DNA of 64,000 nt, taken from the NCBI GenBank assembly GCA_965655795.1, contig CBFHHY010000006.1, positions 1 to 64,000 of the forward strand, written 5' to 3'. The position numbers and the translations under genes were made by a program. The notes below the pieces were generated by a model. The model was not told the origin of the DNA and did not search any database. It was given only the letters and a program-made list of their open reading frames with translations. This document shows positions 50,048-58,667 of the stretch, piece after piece (within the stretch, counting starts at the first letter, position 1; every line of letters begins with the position of its first letter). The DNA comes from TMED14 sp002167805. GTDB lineage: Bacteria; Bacteroidota; Bacteroidia; Flavobacteriales; Schleiferiaceae.

Positions 50048-50992
50048 ATGCGAGTTCTTAAGATCCATTTGATTCTGATCTCTTTACTTTTTGCTGGCTC
50101 CCTAGCAGCTCAGCAAGATGTTCAGTATACTCAATATTATCATAATCAAGTTGGTTTTAATCCTGGGGTTGCTGGCAGCGCCGGAGCGATTAATCTCAAC
50201 GTTGGTCACAGATCTCAGTGGGTTGGCTTTGAGAATGCTCCCACAAGCCAGAATATCAATGCAGATATTCCCTTGGAAATTCTTCACGGAGGCTTATTAG
50301 TTAATATCGTCAATGATCAAATTGGTTTTTTTCAAGATATATCTGCAGCAATAGGATATGCATATCAACTAGACCTAGGCCCCGGAAAATTAGGAGTTGG
50401 ATTTTCTGTTGACTTTAAAAATAAAAATGTCAAAGCTGCTCAATGGATTTATCCAGATGGGACTAGCGGCTCCAGCGACCCTTCTGTTTTTGCTCCAAAT
50501 GCCACTGCTATGACCCCAGAAATGAATTTTGGAGCCTACTATGCAACCAATTTTTGGTACGGTGGCTTGTCAACGAGTAGACTTCTTCAGAGTGAAGCCA
50601 ACTTGGGCGCCACAGCAGCATATAAAAGTAAACTTCACTACTACCTCACGGGGGGGCTGAATATTCCTTTTCAAGATTTAGATCTTGTGCTATCACCCAA
50701 TTTTTTAATGAAATCAGATTTAAATTCCAATATCTCCTTAGATATGAATGTAAACGCAGTCATTAAGGATAAAATATCAGGTGGTTTTGGTTATCGTAAC
50801 CAAGACGCCTTGAGTTTAATGGCTGGCTACAAAATTCTGCCATCCCTAAGGCTTGCCTATTCTTATGATATTACAACTTCCTCACTTGCTGCTTTCAGCG
50901 GTGGAAGTCACGAGATATTTTTAAACTACAGTTTCAATATTGAAATTCCTCCCCGAATACAAGGAAGCTATAGAAACATAAGATTTTTGTAA
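50048..50992 (+). CDS. porP: PorP/SprF-family type IX secretion membrane protein
   Basis: Outer-membrane beta-barrel of 314 residues with signal peptide (to about SLAAQ, residue 22). The mature start DVQYTQYYHNQVGFNPGVAG (in part) and GHRSQWVGFENAPTSQ are the hallmark of the PorP/SprF family: Q-x-YM/YY-x-N-P-G-x-A-G and R-x-QW-x-G. The C-terminus has the G-G-S-H-E-(I/L)-x-L-x-Y-x-F pattern (GGSHEIFLNYSFNI). In P. gingivalis PorP is needed for type IX secretion and links to PorK; here porP likewise directly precedes gldK. Some PorP/SprF proteins handle one adhesin each, so the partner is not certain. Confidence 0.9.
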   Translation: MRVLKIHLILISLLFAGSLAAQQDVQYTQYYHNQVGFNPGVAGSAGAINLNVGHRSQWVGFENAPTSQNINADIPLEILHGGLLVNIVNDQIGFFQDISAAIGYAYQLDLGPGKLGVGFSVDFKNKNVKAAQWIYPDGTSGSSDPSVFAPNATAMTPEMNFGAYYATNFWYGGLSTSRLLQSEANLGATAAYKSKLHYYLTGGLNIPFQDLDLVLSPNFLMKSDLNSNISLDMNVNAVIKDKISGGFGYRNQDALSLMAGYKILPSLRLAYSYDITTSSLAAFSGGSHEIFLNYSFNIEIPPRIQGSYRNIRFL

Positions 50993-50994
50993 AT

Positions 50995-51010
50995 TGGCAG
51001 ACTTTTTGCG
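50995..51010 (+). promoter_or_regulatory. Candidate sigma-54 (-24/-12) promoter before gldK
   Basis: TGGCAGACTTTTTGCG carries TGGCA and TTGC with exactly ten bases between the GG (50996-50997) and the GC (51008-51009), the sigma-54 spacing. It lies in the 36-base gap between the porP stop and the gldK ATG; the start point would be near 51021, about eight bases before the ATG. No TAnnTTTG box is present in the gap. Confidence 0.6.
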
Positions 51011-51028
51011 ACTAGATATTATTCAATT

Positions 51029-52459
51029 ATGAAAAAAATCGTTTTAACATCAAAAATATTTTCCCTGATTTTATCGGGATTTCTTGTGTCGTGTTCTGGA
51101 TCCAATCATGGTGAATTAGTTGGGGTCCAAAACAGACCAGACTTTTATCCATCTGACCCTTATGGCATGGTTTACATTCCTCAAGGCTCGTTTAATGCTG
51201 GAAATGCAGATGTTGATGTTCCTGCAACTTTGACAGCACCTACAAAGACTGTAAGTGTGTCGTCTTTTTACATGGATGAAACTGAGATTACTAATAATGA
51301 ATATCGCCAGTTCGTTCATTGGGTTCGAGATTCAATTTTGAGATATCGATTGGCAGAAGGCCTGGTTGAGGATTATGAATATATCTCCTATGCAGACCTT
51401 CAAAACCCAACATATTTTGAAGAGTATGTGGGTATTGAGTATCCCGACTCAATGCAGTCACACTTAGATTGGAGCAAAAAATTATCCTGGGATTCAAGAA
51501 AATTCCCTTCTATCGAATATACTGAGGTCCTTGAAACAATGTATTTAGCGCCGGAAGAGCGTTATCTAGGTGGCCGTATGCTAGATTCACGACAATTAAA
51601 TTACTTATACTTCTGGATTGATAAGCAAAAAGCAGCAAAAAAATCCAACAGAGTAAATATGGATTTCACCGATGATGATGCCGATGGAATGACATATAAC
51701 TACAAAGACTTCATAAAAGACGGGAAAAGCATATCAGATCGATCCAGCTTTTTTGAAAGTGAAACTATTAATATATATCCTGACACTTTAGTTTGGCTCT
51801 CGGACTTCACTTACTCTTTCAATGAGCAAATGCATGATAATTATTTTTGGCACCCAGCCTATGACAATTATCCAGTAGTTGGAGTAAACTGGAAGCAAGC
51901 AATGGCATTTTGCAACTGGAGATCGAGGTTTCGAAATGAATACTTAAAAGACAACAATGATTTTCAGGAAAGTGAATTCAGACTTCCAACTGAATCTGAA
52001 TGGGAGTATGCAGCTCGTGGTGGCTTTGAACTTACGACTTACCCGTGGGGAGGCCCTTACACCACCAATAGCTCAGGATGTTTCTTGGCTAATTTCAAGC
52101 CGTCAAGAGGAAACCTAACAGCAGATGGAGGATTTCATCCTGTAAAAGCAACTTCCTATGAGCCGAATGGTTACGGACTCTATTGTATGGCAGGAAATGT
52201 CGCAGAATGGACCAGCACTGCCTGGGATGAAGCGAGTTATTACTATGTGGGAGATTTCAATCCAGATTTTAAATACAATGCAGATGAAAATGATCCTGAA
52301 ACTATGAAGCGAAAAGTCATCCGTGGTGGTTCATGGAAAGATATAGCAGCATACCTTCAGGTAAGTTCAAGAGAATACGAATATCAAGACACAAACAAAT
52401 CTTACATTGGATTCCGAACAGTGCAAAGTTTCCTTGGTAGAGATGCGAGAGATTTTTAA
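51029..52459 (+). CDS. gldK: GldK type IX secretion lipoprotein
   Basis: Outer-membrane lipoprotein, 476 residues, which with GldN (PorK/PorN) builds the large periplasmic ring of the type IX secretion system. The lipobox LVSC gives Cys22 as the lipidated residue; the rest is a formylglycine-generating-enzyme-like (sulfatase-modifying) fold with MVYIPQGSFNAGN (about 47-59), MDETEITNNEYRQFV (about 82-96), RLPTESEWEYAARGG and CMAGNVAEWTS, ending in VIRGGSWKD and IGFRTV. As in other GldK proteins the fold is structural rather than catalytic. It starts gldK-gldL-gldM-gldN. Confidence 0.95.
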   Translation: MKKIVLTSKIFSLILSGFLVSCSGSNHGELVGVQNRPDFYPSDPYGMVYIPQGSFNAGNADVDVPATLTAPTKTVSVSSFYMDETEITNNEYRQFVHWVRDSILRYRLAEGLVEDYEYISYADLQNPTYFEEYVGIEYPDSMQSHLDWSKKLSWDSRKFPSIEYTEVLETMYLAPEERYLGGRMLDSRQLNYLYFWIDKQKAAKKSNRVNMDFTDDDADGMTYNYKDFIKDGKSISDRSSFFESETINIYPDTLVWLSDFTYSFNEQMHDNYFWHPAYDNYPVVGVNWKQAMAFCNWRSRFRNEYLKDNNDFQESEFRLPTESEWEYAARGGFELTTYPWGGPYTTNSSGCFLANFKPSRGNLTADGGFHPVKATSYEPNGYGLYCMAGNVAEWTSTAWDEASYYYVGDFNPDFKYNADENDPETMKRKVIRGGSWKDIAAYLQVSSREYEYQDTNKSYIGFRTVQSFLGRDARDF

Positions 52460-52503
52460 CTAATCATTTTAACTAAATTTTAAGTAACTAAAACTAAAAC
52501 ACG

Positions 52504-53157
52504 ATGGCATTAATAGATGTAGATGGAAAGCGATTTAAAAACTTCATGTCAAAACTTTATGGTTGGGGAGCAGCAGTAGTAATCATGGGTGCTTTATTCA
52601 AAATTATACACCTCCCAGGAGCAGACGCCATGCTAATAATTGGTCTGACAACGGAAGCGGTAATTTTCTTCATTTCAGCCTTTGAAAGCCCGGCTAAAGA
52701 TTACGACTGGTCTCTAGTTTATCCTGAATTGACCACTTATGAACTCGATGGAGAAAAGGGCCGTAGAGGAACAGTGACCCAAGAATTGGATAAAATGATG
52801 GAGGAAGCTAAAATTGGCCCAGAGCTATTAACAAGTTTAGGTGATGGAATGAGAAAATTAAGCGATACCGCCTCATCACTTAACTCGGCTACAGATGCAG
52901 CTGGCGCAACATCAGCATACAGTGAGCAACTTAATAGTGCTGCAAAAAATATGGAAGCATTAAATGCATTATACGCAGTGCAACTAGAAAATACTACAAG
53001 TCAAGTAGAGATTCAGAATAGCCTCATGGAGAAATTAGGTTCCTCAATGGATGAATCTGAGGCACTGGCTAAAGAAGTAGGAAAACTCTCAGGCAACCTA
53101 TCTCAACTTAATAGCGTTTATGGTAACATGCTTTCTGCAATGAGTGGTAACAAATAG
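52504..53157 (+). CDS. gldL: GldL type IX secretion motor protein
   Basis: Inner-membrane subunit, 217 residues, of the GldLM rotary motor that powers type IX secretion and gliding. Two N-terminal helices (about 21-36 and 43-60) include KIIHLPGADAM and GLTTEAVIFF; Glu51 in the second helix matches the conserved acidic residue proposed to take part in proton flow. The cytoplasmic part (about 85-215) is helical and Ser/Ala/Leu-rich, a likely coiled coil. Length agrees with known GldL. It lies 44 bases after gldK and 44 before gldM. Confidence 0.95.
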   Translation: MALIDVDGKRFKNFMSKLYGWGAAVVIMGALFKIIHLPGADAMLIIGLTTEAVIFFISAFESPAKDYDWSLVYPELTTYELDGEKGRRGTVTQELDKMMEEAKIGPELLTSLGDGMRKLSDTASSLNSATDAAGATSAYSEQLNSAAKNMEALNALYAVQLENTTSQVEIQNSLMEKLGSSMDESEALAKEVGKLSGNLSQLNSVYGNMLSAMSGNK

Positions 53158-53201
53158 AAGGTTTTTCAAAAGATATTAATCTCAACTAGAAAAGTAATAA
53201 A

Positions 53202-54737
53202 ATGGCAGCAGGAAATCTTACTCCCCGGCAAAAAATGATCAACATGATGTATTTAGTGCTAACGGCTATGCTGGCACTTAATGTCTCAAAAGATATTTTA
53301 TACGTCTTACATAAACTAGATGTAGGGATGTACGAAACTGTAAAAACTGTTGAAGCGGGGACCCAAACTATTTATGCTGCAATTGAAGCACAAACCTCTG
53401 AAAATGAACGAGCAGTGCCCTTTAATGAGCGAGCAAAAGTTCTTAAAGCGAATTCGAACGAAGTGGAAGATCTTTTAGTAAAAACAAGATCCGAGCTCAT
53501 TGAATTGACTGGTGGTATAGACACCGCTAATGATATGAGATTAGAAGGAGAAGATAATCGAAGTATCCCGAATAACTACATGATGAATGATGAGAGTATT
53601 GGAGGTGCTGGAGCTGCTAAGAAAATCAAATCAGAGCTAACAGAGTACAAAAAATATTTAATCGAAGAAATCAAACAAAACCCATCTCCTGTGACCGAAG
53701 AACTAATCGGAGAGATTAATCAAGCATTTGACTTTCAAGATGTCATGGAAGGAAAAAAGAAAGTTACATGGGAAAAAGCCACATTTGCAGAATTACCCTT
53801 AATTGGCGTAATTCCTTTCATAACCGACCTTCAATCAAAAGTGAGACGAATGGAAGCCCGTGTTGCAGAATATTTCTACAGTCAAATCGATGCCTCTGCG
53901 CTAAAGTTTGATGGTGTAAGAGCTGTCGTTATGCCCAAAAGCACCTATGTCACGCAGGGTGATGTTTATGAAGCAGATGTATTCCTAGCTGCATACAATA
54001 GTGGTAATCAGCCTGAATTCAGTGAAATAATACCAGAGGAAATTATTGATGGTGTGGGTAAAATTCGAGTTCCAGCAAGAGGTATAGGATCAAAAAAATT
54101 AACAGGTTCCATGACACTTCCTGGAGATGACAAAGTATATAACTATGATGTAGTTTATACAGTTGCTCCACCCAGTGTAGTCATATCTCCATCAAAGATG
54201 AATGTGCTTTATCGCAACGTAATTAATCCACTTGAAATATCCGTACCTGGAGTAGCCCCAACTGATATAATTGTAAATGGTCCAGGAGTATCAGGTCGAA
54301 ATGGAAATTATAATGCAGACATTACTAAAATCAAAGGGAAAGAAATTAAAATATCTGTGTCAGTAAAAGAAGAAAACGGAAAATTAAGAAGAGCTGGATC
54401 AAAGCTTTTTAGAATTAAAGGTCTACCTCAAGCAGTTGGTTCAGTATTTAAGAAGACTCAAGGAGTAATGTCTTCAAGCCTCTTGAGCAAGGCAAAAGTA
54501 GAAGCTGAATATCAAGATTTCCCTTTTGACCTTCCCTTAAAAGTGGTGTCCTTTGAACTTAAAATGGATGGTCAGCCACCGATGCAAGTAAAAGGTGATA
54601 AAATTCCTTCCAAGGCCAAACCTCTAATACAAAAGCTACGCCCAGGAAGTAGTGTTCAAATTCGTAAAATCATTGCAAAAACTGCCAAAGGGGCTCGAAT
54701 ATCCAGAGTCGGTATTGTATCAATTGACGTTCAATAG
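53202..54737 (+). CDS. gldM: GldM type IX secretion motor/coupling protein
   Basis: A 511-residue protein with one N-terminal membrane helix (about 10-30, MINMMYLVLTAMLALNVSK) and four periplasmic domains in a long dimeric rod that carries force from GldL to the GldK-GldN ring. The helical first domain (about 35-215) includes the family segment VPFNERAKVLKANS; later beta domains show SALKFDGVRAVVMPKSTYV and the two Ig-like ends (about 320-511). Family members begin MAxGxxxPRQKMINMMYLVLTAMLALNVS, and this protein matches closely. Confidence 0.95.
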   Translation: MAAGNLTPRQKMINMMYLVLTAMLALNVSKDILYVLHKLDVGMYETVKTVEAGTQTIYAAIEAQTSENERAVPFNERAKVLKANSNEVEDLLVKTRSELIELTGGIDTANDMRLEGEDNRSIPNNYMMNDESIGGAGAAKKIKSELTEYKKYLIEEIKQNPSPVTEELIGEINQAFDFQDVMEGKKKVTWEKATFAELPLIGVIPFITDLQSKVRRMEARVAEYFYSQIDASALKFDGVRAVVMPKSTYVTQGDVYEADVFLAAYNSGNQPEFSEIIPEEIIDGVGKIRVPARGIGSKKLTGSMTLPGDDKVYNYDVVYTVAPPSVVISPSKMNVLYRNVINPLEISVPGVAPTDIIVNGPGVSGRNGNYNADITKIKGKEIKISVSVKEENGKLRRAGSKLFRIKGLPQAVGSVFKKTQGVMSSSLLSKAKVEAEYQDFPFDLPLKVVSFELKMDGQPPMQVKGDKIPSKAKPLIQKLRPGSSVQIRKIIAKTAKGARISRVGIVSIDVQ

Positions 54738-54739
54738 TT

Positions 54740-55564
54740 ATGAAAAAATTTCTAATCGCCTGCTTTTTTATCGCCTCAAGCTCAATTTGGGGACAAGTGA
54801 TCTCTCCTGAAGACGATGGCCTGGTTCCGAAAGGAGACATTCATTATTCGAATACCAGAGTAGTTCCCTACCCTTTTCTTAGACAAGATGATATGATGTG
54901 GGCAACACGCCATTGGGAAAGAATACAGGTTCAAGAGAAATTAAACCATCCTTTATACTATCCTGTTGCTCCTTTGCCGGATAGAAAATCAATGTTTGAT
55001 GTTCTAAAAGATGCCATACTTATTGAGGGTAGTATTGTGGAAGTTTTTAGAGATGACCTTTTTGAACTTCCATTGAGTAACCAAGAAGTTGCAGGTATTA
55101 TTTTTAGAGTAGATTCTATTACTGATCCAGATGACCCTAGTATTCTATTAGCCGTTGACTCAATAGAGTTAAAAGCTCCTAATGTTGTGGCTTGGGAATT
55201 AAAATCTGATTGGTATTTTGATAAACAAAGAGGTGAAATGAAAAACCGAATAATTGGAATTTCACCCGTAGTCAAAGACCCTTCGACATCTGAAATTTAT
55301 AATATTTTCTGGATTTGGTTCCCGGATGCTCGTCAAGCTCTTTCAACAAATATTGCATATAACCCTGATAATAACACACGAAGGTTGACTTTTGATCAGA
55401 TATTACAGATGCGTTATTTCAATTCCATAGTCTTTAAAGAGGATAACGTTTATGATCGTGCAATTGACGACTACAAGCAAAACAGACCAATGGAGCAACT
55501 TTTAGAATCAAAAAGAATTCGTGAGACCTTAAGAAATTACGAGCACGATTTATGGCAATTCTAA
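54740..55564 (+). CDS. gldN: GldN type IX secretion ring protein
   Basis: Periplasmic protein, 274 residues, forming the ring with GldK. Signal peptide up to about SIWGQ (residue 19), then the GldN pattern: RQDDMMWATRHWERIQVQEKLNHPLYYP (in part, about 49-76), EGSIVEVFRDD, WYFDKQRGEMKNRIIGISPV and FWIWFPDARQAL. Only one copy is present; a gldO-like paralogue, seen in some Flavobacteria, is absent here. It begins two bases after the gldM stop and is followed by an intrinsic terminator. Confidence 0.94.
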   Translation: MKKFLIACFFIASSSIWGQVISPEDDGLVPKGDIHYSNTRVVPYPFLRQDDMMWATRHWERIQVQEKLNHPLYYPVAPLPDRKSMFDVLKDAILIEGSIVEVFRDDLFELPLSNQEVAGIIFRVDSITDPDDPSILLAVDSIELKAPNVVAWELKSDWYFDKQRGEMKNRIIGISPVVKDPSTSEIYNIFWIWFPDARQALSTNIAYNPDNNTRRLTFDQILQMRYFNSIVFKEDNVYDRAIDDYKQNRPMEQLLESKRIRETLRNYEHDLWQF

Positions 55565-55580
55565 AGTAAAAAGGTCAATT

Positions 55581-55607
55581 AGGTCGCCTCTAAAGCGACC
55601 TTTTATT
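55581..55607 (+). terminator. Terminator of the gldKLMN operon
   Basis: AGGTCGC and GCGACCT form a 7-base stem with a 7-base loop (55588-55594), followed by a T-rich run (TTTTATTTTA). It begins 16 bases after the gldN stop. Confidence 0.85.
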
Positions 55608-55612
55608 TTATA

Positions 55613-56599
55613 ATGCATTTCGCTATAATTGGTCAAGGACTCGCGGGTTCCGCTCTTGCAATTCAAACTGCAAAAAGGGGGCATGAGATCACGTGTTTTG
55701 ATCTAAATGTTGCCAATAGTTCATCGCGGGTGGCAATTGGACTGGTGAACCCACTGGTTTTAAAAAACAAGACTTTATTTGACCCATCTCAGGTTTACTT
55801 CAATTATTTTGATAGATTTTTTAAAGGCATTTCTAAATTATTTGGACGAGATTTTTTATCTCGAAATTTAATTCGAGAGGTTCTCCAGGAAAAGCAAGAA
55901 ATTCATAACTGGAATTCATTACAAAACAATTCTAAATTCGATAGTTGTATTGGGCCCATTGAAAATTTAAATATTCCGACCATTAAAGGAATCGGAATGG
56001 GTATCATAAAGAATAGCTGCCGATTAGATATAAAAAGCTATTTGAAAACGATTCGCGAATGGCTGAAAGAAAATCATCATCTTCGTGATGAAAGAGTGGA
56101 TTCCATAAGACTCATTGGAGAAAATATTTTAGTAAATGACGAAAAATATGACGGATTATTATTAGCTGAAGGAGTCGAAGCCTATTGGACAGAAAAAATA
56201 TTTGGAAAGCTTGACTTAAGCCCCACAAAAGGAGAAGGTATTATTATAAAGAGTCGGAAATCTAATTTTGATTTTCCTATTCACAGAAATATATTTTTAT
56301 TGCCAGAGAAAAAAAATATTTATACCGTAGGATCTACATTCAATCGTAATTTCTCTTTACAATCGCCTTCAGCTGAGGGGAAAGAATCTTTGATCAAAGA
56401 TTTATCAAAATTGTTTTTGGATGATTATGAAGTTATAGACCATTGGGCAGGAATCAGGCCAACAACGAAAAATCGAAAAATTTGCTTCGGGTGGCACAGT
56501 AAATATAAAAATATTGGATTTTTAAATGGTTTAGGAACCCGGGGTGTACTAACTTCTCCATTTTACAGTAGTCACTTATTGTCAATTCATTCAAAATAA
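55613..56599 (+). CDS. FAD-dependent oxidoreductase (DAO/GlyOx-like)
   Basis: A 328-residue flavoprotein. The N-terminal FAD-binding Rossmann loop IIGQGLAGSALAIQ (residues 5-18) and the acidic EITCFDLN (30-37) are clear; the C-terminal half has HWAGIRPTTKNRKI (about 278-291) and LNGLGTRGVLTSP (about 306-318), the substrate/FAD closure of the D-amino-acid-oxidase group. Substrate is unknown. The same type of gene sits next to gldN in other gliding Bacteroidota as I recall them, but the terminator in between separates the two transcriptionally. No TAnnTTTG box is evident before it. Confidence 0.8.
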   Translation: MHFAIIGQGLAGSALAIQTAKRGHEITCFDLNVANSSSRVAIGLVNPLVLKNKTLFDPSQVYFNYFDRFFKGISKLFGRDFLSRNLIREVLQEKQEIHNWNSLQNNSKFDSCIGPIENLNIPTIKGIGMGIIKNSCRLDIKSYLKTIREWLKENHHLRDERVDSIRLIGENILVNDEKYDGLLLAEGVEAYWTEKIFGKLDLSPTKGEGIIIKSRKSNFDFPIHRNIFLLPEKKNIYTVGSTFNRNFSLQSPSAEGKESLIKDLSKLFLDDYEVIDHWAGIRPTTKNRKICFGWHSKYKNIGFLNGLGTRGVLTSPFYSSHLLSIHSK

Positions 56600-56696
56600 G
56601 AAGAACTAACATCATTAAACTTTTTTACAATTTTATTTATTTTGCCTGAAAATAATTTAATATTTAGATCAAGCAGTTGCTTAATTTTATAACCAA

Positions 56697-58658
56697 ATGT
56701 TGAGTGTAAATCAAGTTGGTTTGGCCTTCGGAGGAACAGACCTATTTAAGGACATATCTTTTCAAATAAACCCTGGAGAGAGAATTGGTCTCGTGGGTCG
56801 AAATGGAGCTGGAAAATCAACTCTTTTAAAGCTCATTGCCGGACAAATCTCTACTGATCTCGGAGAAATATCTTTCCCAAATAATTTTAAAATTGGTTTT
56901 TTAACTCAAGACATTCCTTCATCTGGGAACCTCAGTGTTTGGGAAGAAGCCGCCTCCAGCTTTGTAGAAATTCAGTCCCTAGAGTATGAAATGCAAAAGC
57001 AAACTGAAGAATTAGAAACGAGAGAAGATTATGAAAGTCAAGGTTATATGGACTTAATTGAAAATCTCTCTGCGAATCAAGAAAAATTTCAAATGCTTGG
57101 CGGATATACATATCAAGCAGAAATGGAAAAAGTATTAATTGGTCTTGGTTTTCCTGCTGCTGATTTTAATAAACCTCTTGAATCATTCTCTGGTGGTTGG
57201 CAAATGAGAGTGGAGTTGGCAAAAATATTAATGCAAAATAATGATGTTCTTTTATTAGATGAGCCTACTAATCACTTGGATATTGAATCCATTATGTGGT
57301 TAGAACAATTTTTAGCCGAGAGCTCTCAAGCCGTTATTCTTGTTTCGCATGACAGAACATTCTTAAATAATGCAACGACTCGAACCTTAGAAATTGTTTT
57401 AGGTAAAAGCTATGATTTCCCATGTCCCTACTATAAGTATTTAAGGCTAAGGGAGGAAATAAGAGAAAAACAAACGCAGGCGAAAATAAATCAAGAAAAA
57501 GAAATAAAACAAACTCAAGAACTTATTGAAAGGTTTCGATATAAAGCTTCAAAAGCTGCATTCGCCCAAAGTTTAATAAAGAAACTGGATAAAATGGAGC
57601 TAATTGAGGTAGATGATGAAGATACGCGAAATATGACTTTTAAATTCCCTGCAGCTCCTAGGTCAGGGAAAATTGTAAGTAAAATAATTGACTTACATAA
57701 AAGCTATGGCGAGAAAAAGGTATTATCCGGTATTGATATGGAAATTGTTCGTGGACAAAAAATAGCTTTCGTTGGTCAAAATGGTCAAGGGAAATCGACC
57801 TTAGTAAAAATTCTTGCGGAAAATCTTGATTTCAAGGGAGAGATAGAGACAGGACATAAAATATCTTTGGGCTATTATGCTCAAAATCAATCTGAAGCAT
57901 TAGATGGATCGATAACAGTCTTGGAGACAATCGAAAATTCTGCACCAGAAAAAATTAGAATTTATGCACGAAAGATGTTAGGTAATTTCATGTTTACTGG
58001 TGATGATGTGGAGAAAAAAGTTTCAGTTTTATCTGGTGGCGAAAGAGGTCGGCTGGCATTGTGCCAATTAATGTTGAACCCAATTAATTTTTTAATACTT
58101 GACGAGCCCACAAATCATTTAGATATGCAAGCTAAGGACGTTTTAAAAAAATCTTTAGCTAGCTATGATGGCACCCTGATTATTGTGTCTCACGATCGAG
58201 AATTTTTATCTGGTTTGGCAAGTGTCACATATGAATTTAAAGGGGGTAAAGTTAAGCAGCACCTTGGGGGTATTGAATATTTCCTAGATCAGAAAAAAAT
58301 GCAAAACATGCGACAAGTAGAATTAGGAATTCAAGAAAAATCTGATTCAAAAGAAAAAAAGAAAAAAACTATTCGGAATTCAAGGGATAAGTTTAAAAAA
58401 ATTGAACGAGAATTCAAGAGTGCTCAAAATCAAGAGAAAAGTGCCCAAAAAGTTTATGAAAATTTACAACATGAACTAGATATTTTAGAAGAAATATTAT
58501 CAAACCCCATTGAATTCAAAAAGAAGTCAGGAGAACCCGGTTTCTATCAAAAATATGAGGATTTAAAAATCAAATTAGAAAATTCATTCATCGCCTGGGA
58601 AAAAACAGTGGAAAAAAGTTCAGCACTAAATGAAGAATTGAAAAAATTAGAAACGTAA
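56697..58658 (+). CDS. ABC-F family ATPase (ribosome-associated)
   Basis: Soluble tandem ABC ATPase, 653 residues, with no membrane segments. First domain: Walker A GRNGAGKST (about 34-42), signature SFSGGWQMR (about 163-171), Walker B LLLDEPTNHLD. Second domain: GQNGQGKST (about 359-367), VLSGGERGR (about 446-454) and ILDEPTNHLD. A Lys/Glu-rich linker (about 250-305) joins the two and a C-terminal coiled coil (about 555-650) resembles Uup. ABC-F proteins act on the ribosome E site; Uup is also linked to DNA recombination. Acidic Glu after the second Walker B is intact (EPTN). Confidence 0.92.
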   Translation: MLSVNQVGLAFGGTDLFKDISFQINPGERIGLVGRNGAGKSTLLKLIAGQISTDLGEISFPNNFKIGFLTQDIPSSGNLSVWEEAASSFVEIQSLEYEMQKQTEELETREDYESQGYMDLIENLSANQEKFQMLGGYTYQAEMEKVLIGLGFPAADFNKPLESFSGGWQMRVELAKILMQNNDVLLLDEPTNHLDIESIMWLEQFLAESSQAVILVSHDRTFLNNATTRTLEIVLGKSYDFPCPYYKYLRLREEIREKQTQAKINQEKEIKQTQELIERFRYKASKAAFAQSLIKKLDKMELIEVDDEDTRNMTFKFPAAPRSGKIVSKIIDLHKSYGEKKVLSGIDMEIVRGQKIAFVGQNGQGKSTLVKILAENLDFKGEIETGHKISLGYYAQNQSEALDGSITVLETIENSAPEKIRIYARKMLGNFMFTGDDVEKKVSVLSGGERGRLALCQLMLNPINFLILDEPTNHLDMQAKDVLKKSLASYDGTLIIVSHDREFLSGLASVTYEFKGGKVKQHLGGIEYFLDQKKMQNMRQVELGIQEKSDSKEKKKKTIRNSRDKFKKIEREFKSAQNQEKSAQKVYENLQHELDILEEILSNPIEFKKKSGEPGFYQKYEDLKIKLENSFIAWEKTVEKSSALNEELKKLET

Positions 58659-58667
58659 CTTACAATC

